From Bacteroidales bacterium UBA1204 (GTDB taxonomy: Bacteria > Bacteroidota > Bacteroidia > Bacteroidales > F082), in assembly GCA_002310075.1 (NCBI GenBank), contig DBXU01000065.1, forward strand, positions 1 to 5,177: a DNA stretch of 5,177 bases, written 5' to 3'. Position 1 is the stretch's first letter. Each line of letters begins with the position of its first letter. Position numbers and translations under genes: made by a program. The notes under the pieces were generated by a model. That model saw only the letters and a list, made by a program, of their open reading frames with translations. It ran no database searches and was not told the DNA's origin. This document shows, piece by piece, positions 1 to 5,177 of this stretch.

Positions 1-770
1 CGCTTCATCCGCGTGAGGGCAACCCCTATCCGCTTATGGCCGAGACGCCTTCGGGAATGCTGAACTGCGTCGGGCTGCAAAACAAAGGCGTTCAGTATTT
101 CATCGACACCATTTATCCTCGTATCAAGGACTTCGACACCAATGTGTTGCTCAATCTTTCAGGTTCATGTTTGGATGACTATGTAAAGGGTGCCGAGATG
201 GTGGATGCCTTGGACAAGATTCCTGCCATCGAGCTGAATGTCTCATGCCCCAACGTGAAGCAAGGCGGCATGGCCTTCGGTGTGACCACGACGGGTATTT
301 CGCAAGTGGTTTCCGAGGTGCGCAAAGTGTATCACAAGCACCTGATGGTCAAGCTGTCACCAAATGTGACCAACATTACAGAGATTGCATTGGCAGCCGA
401 GGCGGCTGGTGCCGACTCGGTCTCCCTTATCAACACCTTGATGGGAATGGCCATCGATGCGGAGAGACGCAAGCCAAAACTGTCAGTAATAACTGGTGGT
501 CTTTCGGGTGCCTGCGTGAAGCCTGTGGCATTGCGCATGGTGTGGCAGGTGGCTAAGGCGGTGAAGATCCCCGTAGTGGGCTTGGGCGGTATCTCCAATG
601 CCACCGATGCCGTGGAGTTCATGCTCGCCGGTGCCTCAGCCATCGAAATCGGCACGGCCAATTTCATCGATCCTGTTGTCTCAGCGAAGGTCGCTTGGGG
701 AATCAACGAATATTGTGAACGGCATGGATTCCAAAAGGTGACGGATTTGATTGGGGCTTTGGAGGTTTAG
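1..770 (+). CDS. pyrD: Dihydroorotate dehydrogenase, class 1B catalytic subunit (5' truncated by window edge)
   Basis: This cytosolic FMN enzyme oxidises dihydroorotate to orotate in pyrimidine synthesis. The frame is open from the left edge (first full codon at 3) to a TAG at 768-770, giving 255 residues. About 50 N-terminal residues are missing against a usual class 1B length near 305. Visible landmarks are [16 protein letters not shown], then GLQNKGV, then the active-site loop NVSCPNV. In that loop the cysteine codon at 246-248 corresponds to the catalytic base of class 1 enzymes, which separates it from the serine of class 2. VKLSPN and [11 protein letters not shown] (orotate and FMN contacts) follow, then GGLSG, and finally GLGGISN and IEIGTANF, which bind the FMN phosphate. 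Class 1B enzymes work with the iron-sulfur/FAD subunit PyrK and pass electrons to NAD+. I infer that pyrK lies upstream, outside the window. The 3' end overlaps convergent murB by four bases. Confidence 0.96.
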   Translation, partial: LHPREGNPYPLMAETPSGMLNCVGLQNKGVQYFIDTIYPRIKDFDTNVLLNLSGSCLDDYVKGAEMVDALDKIPAIELNVSCPNVKQGGMAFGVTTTGISQVVSEVRKVYHKHLMVKLSPNVTNITEIALAAEAAGADSVSLINTLMGMAIDAERRKPKLSVITGGLSGACVKPVALRMVWQVAKAVKIPVVGLGGISNATDAVEFMLAGASAIEIGTANFIDPVVSAKVAWGINEYCERHGFQKVTDLIGALEV

Positions 771-1816
771 ACGAAATTCACTTCTGGACTGATTCTTATC
801 CCAAACTTTTTCTCCACGGAGTCTTGGATTTTGTGGGCTAGTTCCACTATGTCGCAGCCTTTGCCGCCGCCATAATGTACTAGAACGAGCGCCTGCTTTT
901 CGTACACGCCTACATGATTGTCTCGCCAGCCTTTCCAACTTGTGGCTTCTTCGGTCCCTGAGCCTGTCGAAGGGCCGCTATGTTCGATCAGCCATCCCGC
1001 CGGGACTTTCACCATGCCATTAGGCTCGTCGTAATGCGGCATGGTAGGATACTCCTTTAATAAGGCATCAAATTGTTCTTTCTCAATCACGGGATTCTTG
1101 AAGAAGCTGCCAGCGCTGCCAATCAGCTTCACGTCAGGCAATTTGGCGTCGCGGATGGCGCAGATGGCGTCGTGGAGTTGCTGCAAAGTGGGATGCTCAA
1201 TGCCGTTTTGCTCCAGATAGGCTTTGATGTTGCCATATTCAAGATGGAGCGGTGCATTTTTTTTCAGCAGGAAGTCCACCGAAGTGATGATATAGCGCCC
1301 TTTCAGTTCGCCTTTGAAAATGCTTTCTCTATAGCCGAAACGGCATTCCGCTTTGTTGAAAACCTTGGTCTCGCCTGTAGCCATGTCGATGGCTTCACAC
1401 TGCGAAAAGCCGTCCTTTAACTCCATGCCGTAAGCACCAATGTTTTGTATAGGGGCGGCACCCACCTTGCCAGGAATGTGGGCTAGGTTTTCCACGCCAT
1501 GCCATCCTTTGCTGACACAGAAACGCACGAATTCAGGCCAATCCTCGCCAGCCTGTGCGCGAACCACAACCTCATTTCCGTCTTCTCTAAGGATTTCGAT
1601 GCCTTTCGTGTTGATGTAGACGACGATGCCGTCAAACACCTCGTTTTGGAAAAGGATGTTGTTGCCTCCGCTGAGAATCAGATGCTTTTCCTGTTTGAAC
1701 ACGTCAGAACAAAGCAATGCCTCAAGTTCCTGAAGGTCATTGATTTCAACGAAATGCTTCGCCACGGCGTGAAAGCCGAAGCTGTTGTAAGCCTGGAGGT
1801 CGACGTTGGTTTTCAT
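767..1816 (-). CDS. murB: UDP-N-acetylenolpyruvoylglucosamine reductase (MurB, type I) with a repeat-encoded 12-residue insertion
   Basis: MurB is a cytosolic FAD enzyme that reduces UDP-GlcNAc-enolpyruvate with NADPH to UDP-MurNAc, the second committed step of peptidoglycan synthesis. I chose the ATG at 1816 (349 aa, [15 protein letters not shown]). An in-frame TTG at 1834 would add six residues but lies upstream of the likely -7 box. The N-terminal FAD domain shows LSGGNNILF (48-56), [18 protein letters not shown] (113-130) and GYRESIF (161-167). The C-terminal domain runs from about 205. By alignment from memory to E. coli MurB (342 aa), R163 matches Arg159, Y194 matches the type I Tyr190, K225 matches Lys217, S237 in GSFFKNP matches the proton donor Ser229, N241 matches Asn233, and E345 near the C-terminus matches Glu325. 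All catalytic residues are present. The oddity is [12 protein letters not shown] at 282-293, absent from E. coli MurB and directly before the WKG that carries the Lys275 equivalent. The coding strand also has an A8 run (1257-1264). Confidence 0.97.
   Translation of the reverse strand: MKTNVDLQAYNSFGFHAVAKHFVEINDLQELEALLCSDVFKQEKHLILSGGNNILFQNEVFDGIVVYINTKGIEILREDGNEVVVRAQAGEDWPEFVRFCVSKGWHGVENLAHIPGKVGAAPIQNIGAYGMELKDGFSQCEAIDMATGETKVFNKAECRFGYRESIFKGELKGRYIITSVDFLLKKNAPLHLEYGNIKAYLEQNGIEHPTLQQLHDAICAIRDAKLPDVKLIGSAGSFFKNPVIEKEQFDALLKEYPTMPHYDEPNGMVKVPAGWLIEHSGPSTGSGTEEATSWKGWRDNHVGVYEKQALVLVHYGGGKGCDIVELAHKIQDSVEKKFGIRISPEVNFV
953..976 (-). repeat. Short palindrome-like interspersed repeat inserted in frame in murB
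   Basis: On the coding strand this 24-bp block contains CCTTCGACAGGCTCAGGGAC. Its ends can pair: GG-CCCT with AGGG-A-CC, a 6-bp stem with one bulged A and an 11-nt loop. It sits inside a 36-bp segment (938-973) encoding [12 protein letters not shown], which has no counterpart in E. coli MurB. The flanks (IEHSG before, WKG after) align without gaps once those 12 codons are removed. I recall TTCGACAGGCTCAGGGACC-like sequences as dispersed short repeats in many bacterial genomes, often intergenic. That recollection was not checked here. The exact insertion borders are uncertain, and no target duplication is obvious. Confidence 0.6.
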
Positions 1817-1821
1817 GGCTG

Positions 1822-1829
1822 CAAAAATA
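1822..1829 (-). promoter_or_regulatory. Candidate Bacteroidota -7 box for murB
   Basis: The - strand reads TATTTTTG CAGCC ATG, an exact match to the TAnnTTTG -7 consensus of the primary sigma factor in Bacteroidota. It ends 5 nt before the chosen murB ATG at 1816. Transcription would start about at the start codon, giving a leaderless or almost leaderless mRNA. I see no convincing TTG -33 element at the usual 19-21 nt spacing; the nearest TTG upstream is about 27 nt away. The box lies inside the alternative TTG-initiated extension, which supports the ATG start. Confidence 0.55.
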
Positions 1830-1871
1830 CACAATAGAAGCGAAATCTCATCGTTTCAATAAAAACATTCG

Positions 1872-1879
1872 TATCTTTG
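1872..1879 (+). promoter_or_regulatory. Candidate Bacteroidota -7 box for the glycosyltransferase pair
   Basis: The sequence TATCTTTG TCCC ATG matches TAnnTTTG exactly and ends 4 nt before the ATG at 1884. As for murB on the other strand, this places the transcription start at or within a few bases of the start codon. The upstream stretch (1841-1871) is AT-rich, but no clear -33 TTTG is found at consensus spacing. This would drive both glycosyltransferase genes, since the second has no spacer of its own. Confidence 0.6.
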
Positions 1880-1883
1880 TCCC

Positions 1884-2999
1884 ATGAAACGCGCCATCGT
1901 ATCGGTGATCAACGACTTGGTCACGGACCAAAGGGTCAATAAGTCGTGCCTGGCCTTGCAAAAGGCTGGATACGAGGTGCTTTTAGTAGGGCGGAAGCAA
2001 CGAAAGAGTCCGCCTATGGATGAGCGTCCTTATGCTACCCACCGCATGAAACTGCTCTTTGAGAAAGGACCGTTGTTTTATGCCGAATACAACATTCGAT
2101 TGTTTCTCTTCCTGCTGTTTCATCGCGCCCATCTGTTGCTTTCCAACGACTTGGATACCATCCTGCCCAATTATTTCATCTCACGCCTGAAAGGTGTCAA
2201 GATGATTTTCGATAGTCACGAGTACTTTACTGAGACACCTGAGTTGGTCCATCGGCCCAAAGTACAGAAGGTGTGGAAACGCATCGAAGGTTTCGTCGTG
2301 CCTAAGTTGGACGAGATGATCACCGTTTGCGACAGCATCGCCGACCTGTTTCGCGAGAAATATGGTGTCAAGTGTCATGTTATCCGCAACATCCCGCCAC
2401 GCAAGACGTTGCCACCGAAAGGCGATAGAGCCGCTTTAGGTCTTCCTTCCGACAAACATCTGTTGGTATTGCAAGGCTCGGGCATCAACATCCAGCGTGG
2501 AGCAGAGGAATTGGTGCAGGCTATGGCTCAACTTGACGACTGTTTCCTCATGATTATCGGAGGCGGTGATGTGCTGCCTATTTTGAAGCAGATGGTTGAG
2601 GAATTGAAGATTACCGATCGTGTGCGCTTTTTCCCCAGGATGCCTTATCAGCAGATGATGGCCTACACACAACTCGCCGAATTGGGTTTCTGCCTCGACA
2701 AAGACACCAACCTTAACTACCGCTTCAGCTTGCCTAACAAACTGTTCGATTTCATCCAAGCAGGCGTGCCGATTGTAGCTTCGCATCTGACTGAGATTGA
2801 GAAGATCATCCGACAATATGACTTGGGCATGTTCATCGAAAACCACGAGCCAGCAACTATCGCTTCCACCATCCGTGAGGCATTGGCTGATGACGTGAGA
2901 AAGGTACAATGGAAGCAAAACTTGTCCGTTGCGGCACGGGATTTGTGCTGGGAAAACGAGGAACAAAAACTGCTTGAAATCTACAAAAATTATGAATGA
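1884..2999 (+). CDS. GT-B fold glycosyltransferase, GT4-like (group 1)
   Basis: This 371-residue protein has the two-domain architecture of family 4 glycosyltransferases, retaining enzymes that move a sugar from a nucleotide sugar to an acceptor. The N-terminal acceptor domain begins SVINDLVTDQRVNK (7-20) and ALQKAGYEVLLVGR (24-37). It includes a hydrophobic basic patch around 66-87, consistent with peripheral membrane contact, and the conserved SNDLDTILPN (87-96) and FDSHEYFTETPEL (109-121). The nucleotide-sugar domain starts near 192 (LLVLQGSGINIQRGAEEL), followed by MIIGGGD (223-229), and then SLPNKLFDFIQAGVPIVAS (282-300). The last corresponds to the usual PxKlfEymaaGkPvva motif, with Asp in place of the second Glu of the EX7E signature. 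There is no signal peptide, so it is probably cytosolic or inner-membrane associated. It starts 4 nt after a -7 box and overlaps the next glycosyltransferase, so the two probably act on one glycan. Sugar and acceptor cannot be told from sequence. Confidence 0.9.
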   Translation: MKRAIVSVINDLVTDQRVNKSCLALQKAGYEVLLVGRKQRKSPPMDERPYATHRMKLLFEKGPLFYAEYNIRLFLFLLFHRAHLLLSNDLDTILPNYFISRLKGVKMIFDSHEYFTETPELVHRPKVQKVWKRIEGFVVPKLDEMITVCDSIADLFREKYGVKCHVIRNIPPRKTLPPKGDRAALGLPSDKHLLVLQGSGINIQRGAEELVQAMAQLDDCFLMIIGGGDVLPILKQMVEELKITDRVRFFPRMPYQQMMAYTQLAELGFCLDKDTNLNYRFSLPNKLFDFIQAGVPIVASHLTEIEKIIRQYDLGMFIENHEPATIASTIREALADDVRKVQWKQNLSVAARDLCWENEEQKLLEIYKNYE

Positions 3000-4116
3000 T
3001 ACTGATTATCACCTACATGTCATAGCTTTCGATGTGCCTTATCCAGCCAACTATGGCGGGGTCATCGATGTGTTTTATCGAGTCAAGGCTCTCGTTGAAG
3101 CAGGCGTCAAGGTGCACCTGCATTGCTTTGAGTATGGACGTGGCGAACAGGATGTCTTGAATCGATGCTATGAGGTGAAGTACTATAAGCGTGATATTTC
3201 CTTTGGAAAGCAACTAAGTTTTACGCCTTTCATCGTTAATTCACGTCGTTCCGAGGCTTTGGCGCAAGACCTTTTGAAAGACGATTATCCTATTCTTTGT
3301 GAGGGTTTGCATTCAACGGCAGTCATGCTAGACAAACGCTTGAAGAACAGGAAGATCTATGTGCGTGCCCATAATGTGGAACATGATTATTACAAAGGAT
3401 TGGGTGATAAGGAACGCTGTGGTTGGAAACGGTTTTTCTATCATGCTGAAGCATGGAAACTAAGACGTTATGAGCCAGTATTGAAAAAAGCAGCGGGTAT
3501 TTTTGCCATCTCTCAGAAAGACGCAGATTATTTCAACAAGCATTATAAAAATGTGTCGGTTGTGCCAGGCTTCAATTCTGCTGATTCAGTGTGCTCCGAG
3601 ACGGGTAGGGGAGACTATGTGTTATATCACGGCAACCTCTCTGTCCGTGAGAATGAAGATGCTGCCGAGTGGCTGATTGAGAATGTGTTTTCTGAACTCG
3701 ACCTGCATTGCATCGTTTCGGGCTTGAATCCTTCTGACAAGTTGATGAAGTTGGCTGACAAATACAGCAATGTCACCTTGGTGGCCAATCCCGACGACGC
3801 CGAGATGATTGACCTCTTACGGCAAGCACAGGTGAATCTTTTAGTGACGAACCAGCCTACGGGCTTGAAGCTGAAGCTGTTGAATGCTCTTTACAATGGC
3901 CGTTTCTGCTTGGTCAATGCCGATATGGTGAAAGGAACCTCGTTGGAGAATCTATGTGTGGTGGCTGACGAACCTGAGCAGATGATAGCCGAAATCAAAC
4001 GTCTGATGGAAGAGGACTTCACCGAGGACGACATCGAAGAGCGCGATGCGCAGATGCACCAGTTGTATGATAATGAAGCTAATGCCAAGAAAATCATCAG
4101 AGCTATTTTCTCTTAA
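2992..4116 (+). CDS. Second GT-B fold glycosyltransferase, translationally coupled to the first
   Basis: The start is the ATG at 2992 (374 aa, MNDTDYHLHVIAF). The frame is open further upstream to 2929, but that part overlaps the first transferase by 71 bases and lacks family similarity. The chosen ATG gives ATGAATGA, an 8-nt overlap that includes the upstream stop. The N-terminal domain has the nucleotide-sugar transferase loop FDVPYPANYGG (13-23) and YVRAHNVEHDYY (123-134). The C-terminal domain opens at LYHGNLSVRENEDAAEWL (211-228), followed by VVP/VSG-type strands and TGLKLKLLNALYNGRFCLVN (290-309). This last stretch is the donor-site region and resembles a Bacteroidota transferase subgroup in which the EX7E glutamate is replaced (Asn298 region here). 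There is no signal peptide or membrane helix. It is a likely partner of the preceding enzyme in a surface or cell-wall glycan pathway; the substrate is unknown. Its stop codon is the first unit of the downstream heptamer array. Confidence 0.87.
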   Translation: MNDTDYHLHVIAFDVPYPANYGGVIDVFYRVKALVEAGVKVHLHCFEYGRGEQDVLNRCYEVKYYKRDISFGKQLSFTPFIVNSRRSEALAQDLLKDDYPILCEGLHSTAVMLDKRLKNRKIYVRAHNVEHDYYKGLGDKERCGWKRFFYHAEAWKLRRYEPVLKKAAGIFAISQKDADYFNKHYKNVSVVPGFNSADSVCSETGRGDYVLYHGNLSVRENEDAAEWLIENVFSELDLHCIVSGLNPSDKLMKLADKYSNVTLVANPDDAEMIDLLRQAQVNLLVTNQPTGLKLKLLNALYNGRFCLVNADMVKGTSLENLCVVADEPEQMIAEIKRLMEEDFTEDDIEERDAQMHQLYDNEANAKKIIRAIFS

Positions 4117-4169
4117 CTCTCAACTCTAAACTTTCAACTGACTCTAAACACTAAACACTAAACTCTCAA
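4110..4169. repeat. Degenerate 7-bp tandem array filling a convergent intergenic spacer
   Basis: Eight heptamers of consensus CTCTAAA/CTCTCAA can be laid out: CTCTTAA, CTCTCAA, CTCTAAA, CTTTCAA at 4110-4137, a 4-nt break CTGA at 4138-4141, then CTCTAAA, CACTAAA, CACTAAA, CTCTCAA at 4142-4169. The first unit contains the TAA stop of the upstream + strand gene, and the array ends one base before the ftsE stop codon on the - strand. There is no GC-rich hairpin and no U-tract, so it is not a classical terminator. Because the unit is seven bases long, TAA recurs in all three + frames. The reverse strand units (TTTAGAG, TTGAGAG) supply TAG and TGA. Confidence 0.85.
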
Positions 4170-4170
4170 C

Positions 4171-4848
4171 TTATTCCATTTCCGAGCAAATCACCGTCCC
4201 ATTCTTACAATTGGCGATGCGGGAGGGGTATTTCTGCATGAGGGTATAGTTGTGCGTGGCCATCAGCACGGCTTGACCGTTCTCGCTGATGCGACGCAGC
4301 AGTTTCATCACTTCGAGGGTGGTGTCGGGGTCGAGGTTGCCCGTGGGCTCGTCGGCGAGGATGACATCGGGGTCGTTAAGCAATGCGCGGGCGATGGCGA
4401 TGCCTTGCTGTTCGCCGCCCGACATTTGGTGCGGCATGCTCTTACGCTTGTCGCTCAATCCCACCTTGGCAAGCACCTCGTCGATGCGGCGCGAAATCTC
4501 GGCTTGTTCTGTCCAGCCTGTGGCTCCCAGCACAAATTCCAGGTTCTTTTCCACGCTGCGGTCGAAAAGAAGTTGAAAGTCCTGAAATACGATGCCGATT
4601 TTACGGCGCAGGTAGGGGATGTCTTTCCGTTTGAGCTTGGTGAGGTCGTAGCCGGCCACGCGCACGATGCCGTCGCGGGCAGGCAACTCGCCGTACAAAG
4701 TCTTTAGCAAGGAGGACTTGCCGCTTCCTGTGCGACCGATGAGATAAATGAACTCACCCTTGTTCAGCGTTAGGTTGACATCGCTGAGCACCAGGTTCTC
4801 CCTTTGGAAGATAGATGCGTGTTTGATTTCTATGATGGGTTCCGACAT
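4171..4848 (-). CDS. ftsE: Cell-division ABC transporter ATPase FtsE
   Basis: FtsE is the cytoplasmic ATPase that pairs with the membrane protein FtsX. The complex acts at the septum and controls peptidoglycan hydrolysis during division. The start is the ATG at 4848 (225 aa, [14 protein letters not shown]), the normal FtsE length. The frame extends to 4950, but those 34 residues are unlike the family and come from the palindromic spacer. Visible motifs are Walker A GRTGSGKS (38-45), Q-loop VFQDFQLL (87-94), signature MSGGEQQ (142-148), Walker B VILADE (162-167), GNLD (170-173) and H-loop ATHN (197-200). The phrases [19 protein letters not shown] and [10 protein letters not shown] fit FtsE better than LolD or MacB. 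One oddity is Gly149 (codon 4402-4404), where nearly all ABC ATPases have Arg or Lys after SGGxQQ. No ftsX is adjacent: a convergent transferase lies downstream. As I recall, a lone ftsE is common in this phylum. Confidence 0.93.
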   Translation of the reverse strand: MSEPIIEIKHASIFQRENLVLSDVNLTLNKGEFIYLIGRTGSGKSSLLKTLYGELPARDGIVRVAGYDLTKLKRKDIPYLRRKIGIVFQDFQLLFDRSVEKNLEFVLGATGWTEQAEISRRIDEVLAKVGLSDKRKSMPHQMSGGEQQGIAIARALLNDPDVILADEPTGNLDPDTTLEVMKLLRRISENGQAVLMATHNYTLMQKYPSRIANCKNGTVICSEME

Positions 4849-4862
4849 ATTGCTGTCTTTTG

Positions 4863-4881
4863 AGATTCCCTTCGGGAATGG
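4863..4881 (+). repeat. Left arm of a 19-bp perfect inverted repeat (itself a small hairpin)
   Basis: AGATTCCCTTCGGGAATGG is the exact reverse complement of 4970-4988. Within the arm, ATTCCC-TTC-GGGAAT forms its own 6-bp stem. On the ftsE transcript this hairpin would end about 17 nt before the start codon, too far to block initiation directly, but it would sit in the leader. Confidence 0.9.
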
Positions 4882-4902
4882 AGTTCTAATTATTGTTGTC
4901 CA

Positions 4903-4948
4903 GCGGCGGCAGCACTTGTTAACGGCTTGTAGCGCTATCTGCCGCCGC
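4903..4948. repeat. Inner 10-bp GC-rich inverted repeat, same centre as the outer pair
   Basis: GCGGCGGCAG at 4903-4912 is the exact reverse complement of CTGCCGCCGC at 4939-4948, leaving a 26-nt loop. Its midpoint (4925.5) is identical to that of the outer 19-bp arms, with 21 nt between inner and outer arms on each side. Part of those 21-nt flanks also pairs (TGTTGT at 4894-4899 against ATAACA at 4952-4957, one wobble), so the whole stretch is one imperfect palindrome. On the - strand RNA it forms a strong hairpin that is not followed by a U-tract. Confidence 0.85.
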
Positions 4949-4969
4949 AAAATAACATAGCACTCATCG

Positions 4970-4988
4970 CCATTCCCGAAGGGAATCT
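4970..4988 (-). repeat. Right arm of the 19-bp inverted repeat
   Basis: This is the exact reverse complement of 4863-4881, and with it bounds a 126-bp element. Read on the - strand it begins 9 nt after the stop codon of the glycine-rich gene. It could act as a 3'-end stability hairpin there, but no run of U follows, so an intrinsic terminator is not supported. No target-site duplication is visible: the flanking bases are TTTTG on the left and AATAG on the right. Confidence 0.9.
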
Positions 4989-4997
4989 AATAGCAGT

Positions 4998-5177
4998 TTA
5001 CCAGCTTCCGCTCGCTCCGCCGCCGCCAAAGCCGCCTCCGCCGAAGCCGCCGAAGCCTCCTCCACCTCCGAAGCCACCGCCTCCGCCAAAGCTTCCACCT
5101 CCTCCGAAGCCGCCCCCGCCCATGGGAATCCAGATGGTGCGGGTGCCGCCACCAGAGTAGTTTTGGCCGTTGTTATC
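4998..5177 (-). CDS. C-terminal glycine-rich tail of a probable TPM-domain (YgcG-like) membrane protein, partial
   Basis: The last 59 codons of a - strand gene are present, ending at TAA (4998-5000); the start lies beyond the right edge. The visible part reads DNNGQNYSGGGTRTIWIP followed by repeats of GGGGF/GGGGSF and ends ASGSW. About 33 of 59 residues are glycine and six are phenylalanine. A tail of FGGGGSFGGG type ending in a small-residue-SW motif is characteristic of TPM-domain proteins (COG1512), which are membrane-anchored with an extracytoplasmic TPM domain. The TPM domain itself is not in the window, so the assignment rests on the tail alone. Other glycine-rich surface or RNA-binding proteins are possible. 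The gene is co-oriented with ftsE but separated from it by 149 bp with a large palindrome, so co-transcription is uncertain. Confidence 0.62.
   Translation of the reverse strand, partial: DNNGQNYSGGGTRTIWIPMGGGGFGGGGSFGGGGGFGGGGGFGGFGGGGFGGGGASGSW

Noticed and set aside
48..59. CCTTCGGGAATG in pyrD matches part of the 19-bp repeat arm near ftsE
   Set aside because: Here it encodes the conserved PSGM of the ETPSGMLN motif and lacks the left half of the hairpin, so the match is probably chance.
1817..1834. TTG start of murB at 1834
   Set aside because: The ATG at 1816 gives the usual MurB N-terminus, and the likely -7 box lies inside the extension.
2436..2966. A 176-codon open frame on the - strand opposite the first glycosyltransferase
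   Set aside because: The sense protein has full GT-B motifs across the same bases; the antisense product has no family features and no promoter.
2929..2991. Upstream extension of the second glycosyltransferase
   Set aside because: These codons are the other frame of the first transferase's C-terminus; the ATG at 2992 begins directly before the conserved first strand of the fold.
4252..4707. A long open frame on the + strand antisense to ftsE (151 codons), plus shorter ones in the same region
   Set aside because: It lies wholly opposite a clear FtsE. Its product shows no recognisable domain and fits a complementary-strand by-product of GC-biased codons.
4948..4955. TTATTTTG on the - strand as a possible ftsE -7 promoter box
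   Set aside because: It mismatches TAnnTTTG at the well-conserved A, lies about 100 nt from the ATG and overlaps the palindrome, so it is too weak to call.
4970..4988. Rho-independent terminator after the glycine-rich gene
   Set aside because: The stem is present 9 nt after the stop codon, but the bases that follow on the - strand (GCGATGAGTGC) are not T-rich.
4964..5152. An alanine/glutamate-rich - strand open frame at the right edge
   Set aside because: It is the alternative frame of the glycine-rich GGC/GGA codons. The frame ending at 4998 gives the recognisable glycine-phenylalanine tail.

Overview
This window looks like ordinary chromosome from a Bacteroidota bacterium, most likely a gut- or oral-type Bacteroidales. 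The signs are promoter -7 boxes of the TAnnTTTG type, start codons without a Shine-Dalgarno sequence, a class 1B dihydroorotate dehydrogenase, an FtsE with the [10 protein letters not shown] / ADEPTGNLD sequence typical of the phylum, and a low-complexity CTCTAAA-type heptamer array between convergent genes. The genus cannot be fixed from this sequence alone.

Layout from left to right. (1) The 3' five-sixths of pyrD (pyrimidine synthesis) runs on the + strand to 770. (2) murB (peptidoglycan precursor synthesis) runs on the - strand from 1816 to 767. The stop codons of pyrD and murB overlap by four bases, so there is no spacer. murB carries a 12-codon in-frame insertion encoded by a short palindrome-like repeat. 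(3) A 67-bp divergent spacer (1817-1883) has a -7 box only 4-5 nt from each ATG, which suggests leaderless or nearly leaderless transcripts in both directions. (4) Two GT-B glycosyltransferases on the + strand (1884-2999 and 2992-4116) overlap by 8 nt and form a translationally coupled pair. (5) A degenerate 7-bp tandem array fills the whole convergent spacer and includes the stop codon of the second glycosyltransferase. (6) ftsE (cell-division ABC ATPase) lies on the - strand, 4848-4171. (7) A 149-bp spacer holds a 126-bp composite imperfect palindrome. (8) The last 59 codons of a glycine-rich protein, probably a TPM-domain (YgcG-like) membrane protein, lie on the - strand and run off the right edge.

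Functionally the window is housekeeping and envelope-related: pyrimidine supply, UDP-MurNAc synthesis, two sugar transferases probably acting on a surface or cell-wall glycan, and a division ATPase. They are not one operon; gene orientation changes at nearly every junction. I see no defence system, CRISPR array, RNA gene, transposase or obvious new system. The most unusual content is in the repeats: the repeat insertion next to a substrate-contact lysine of MurB, the nested co-centred inverted repeats upstream of ftsE, and the heptamer array spanning a convergent junction.
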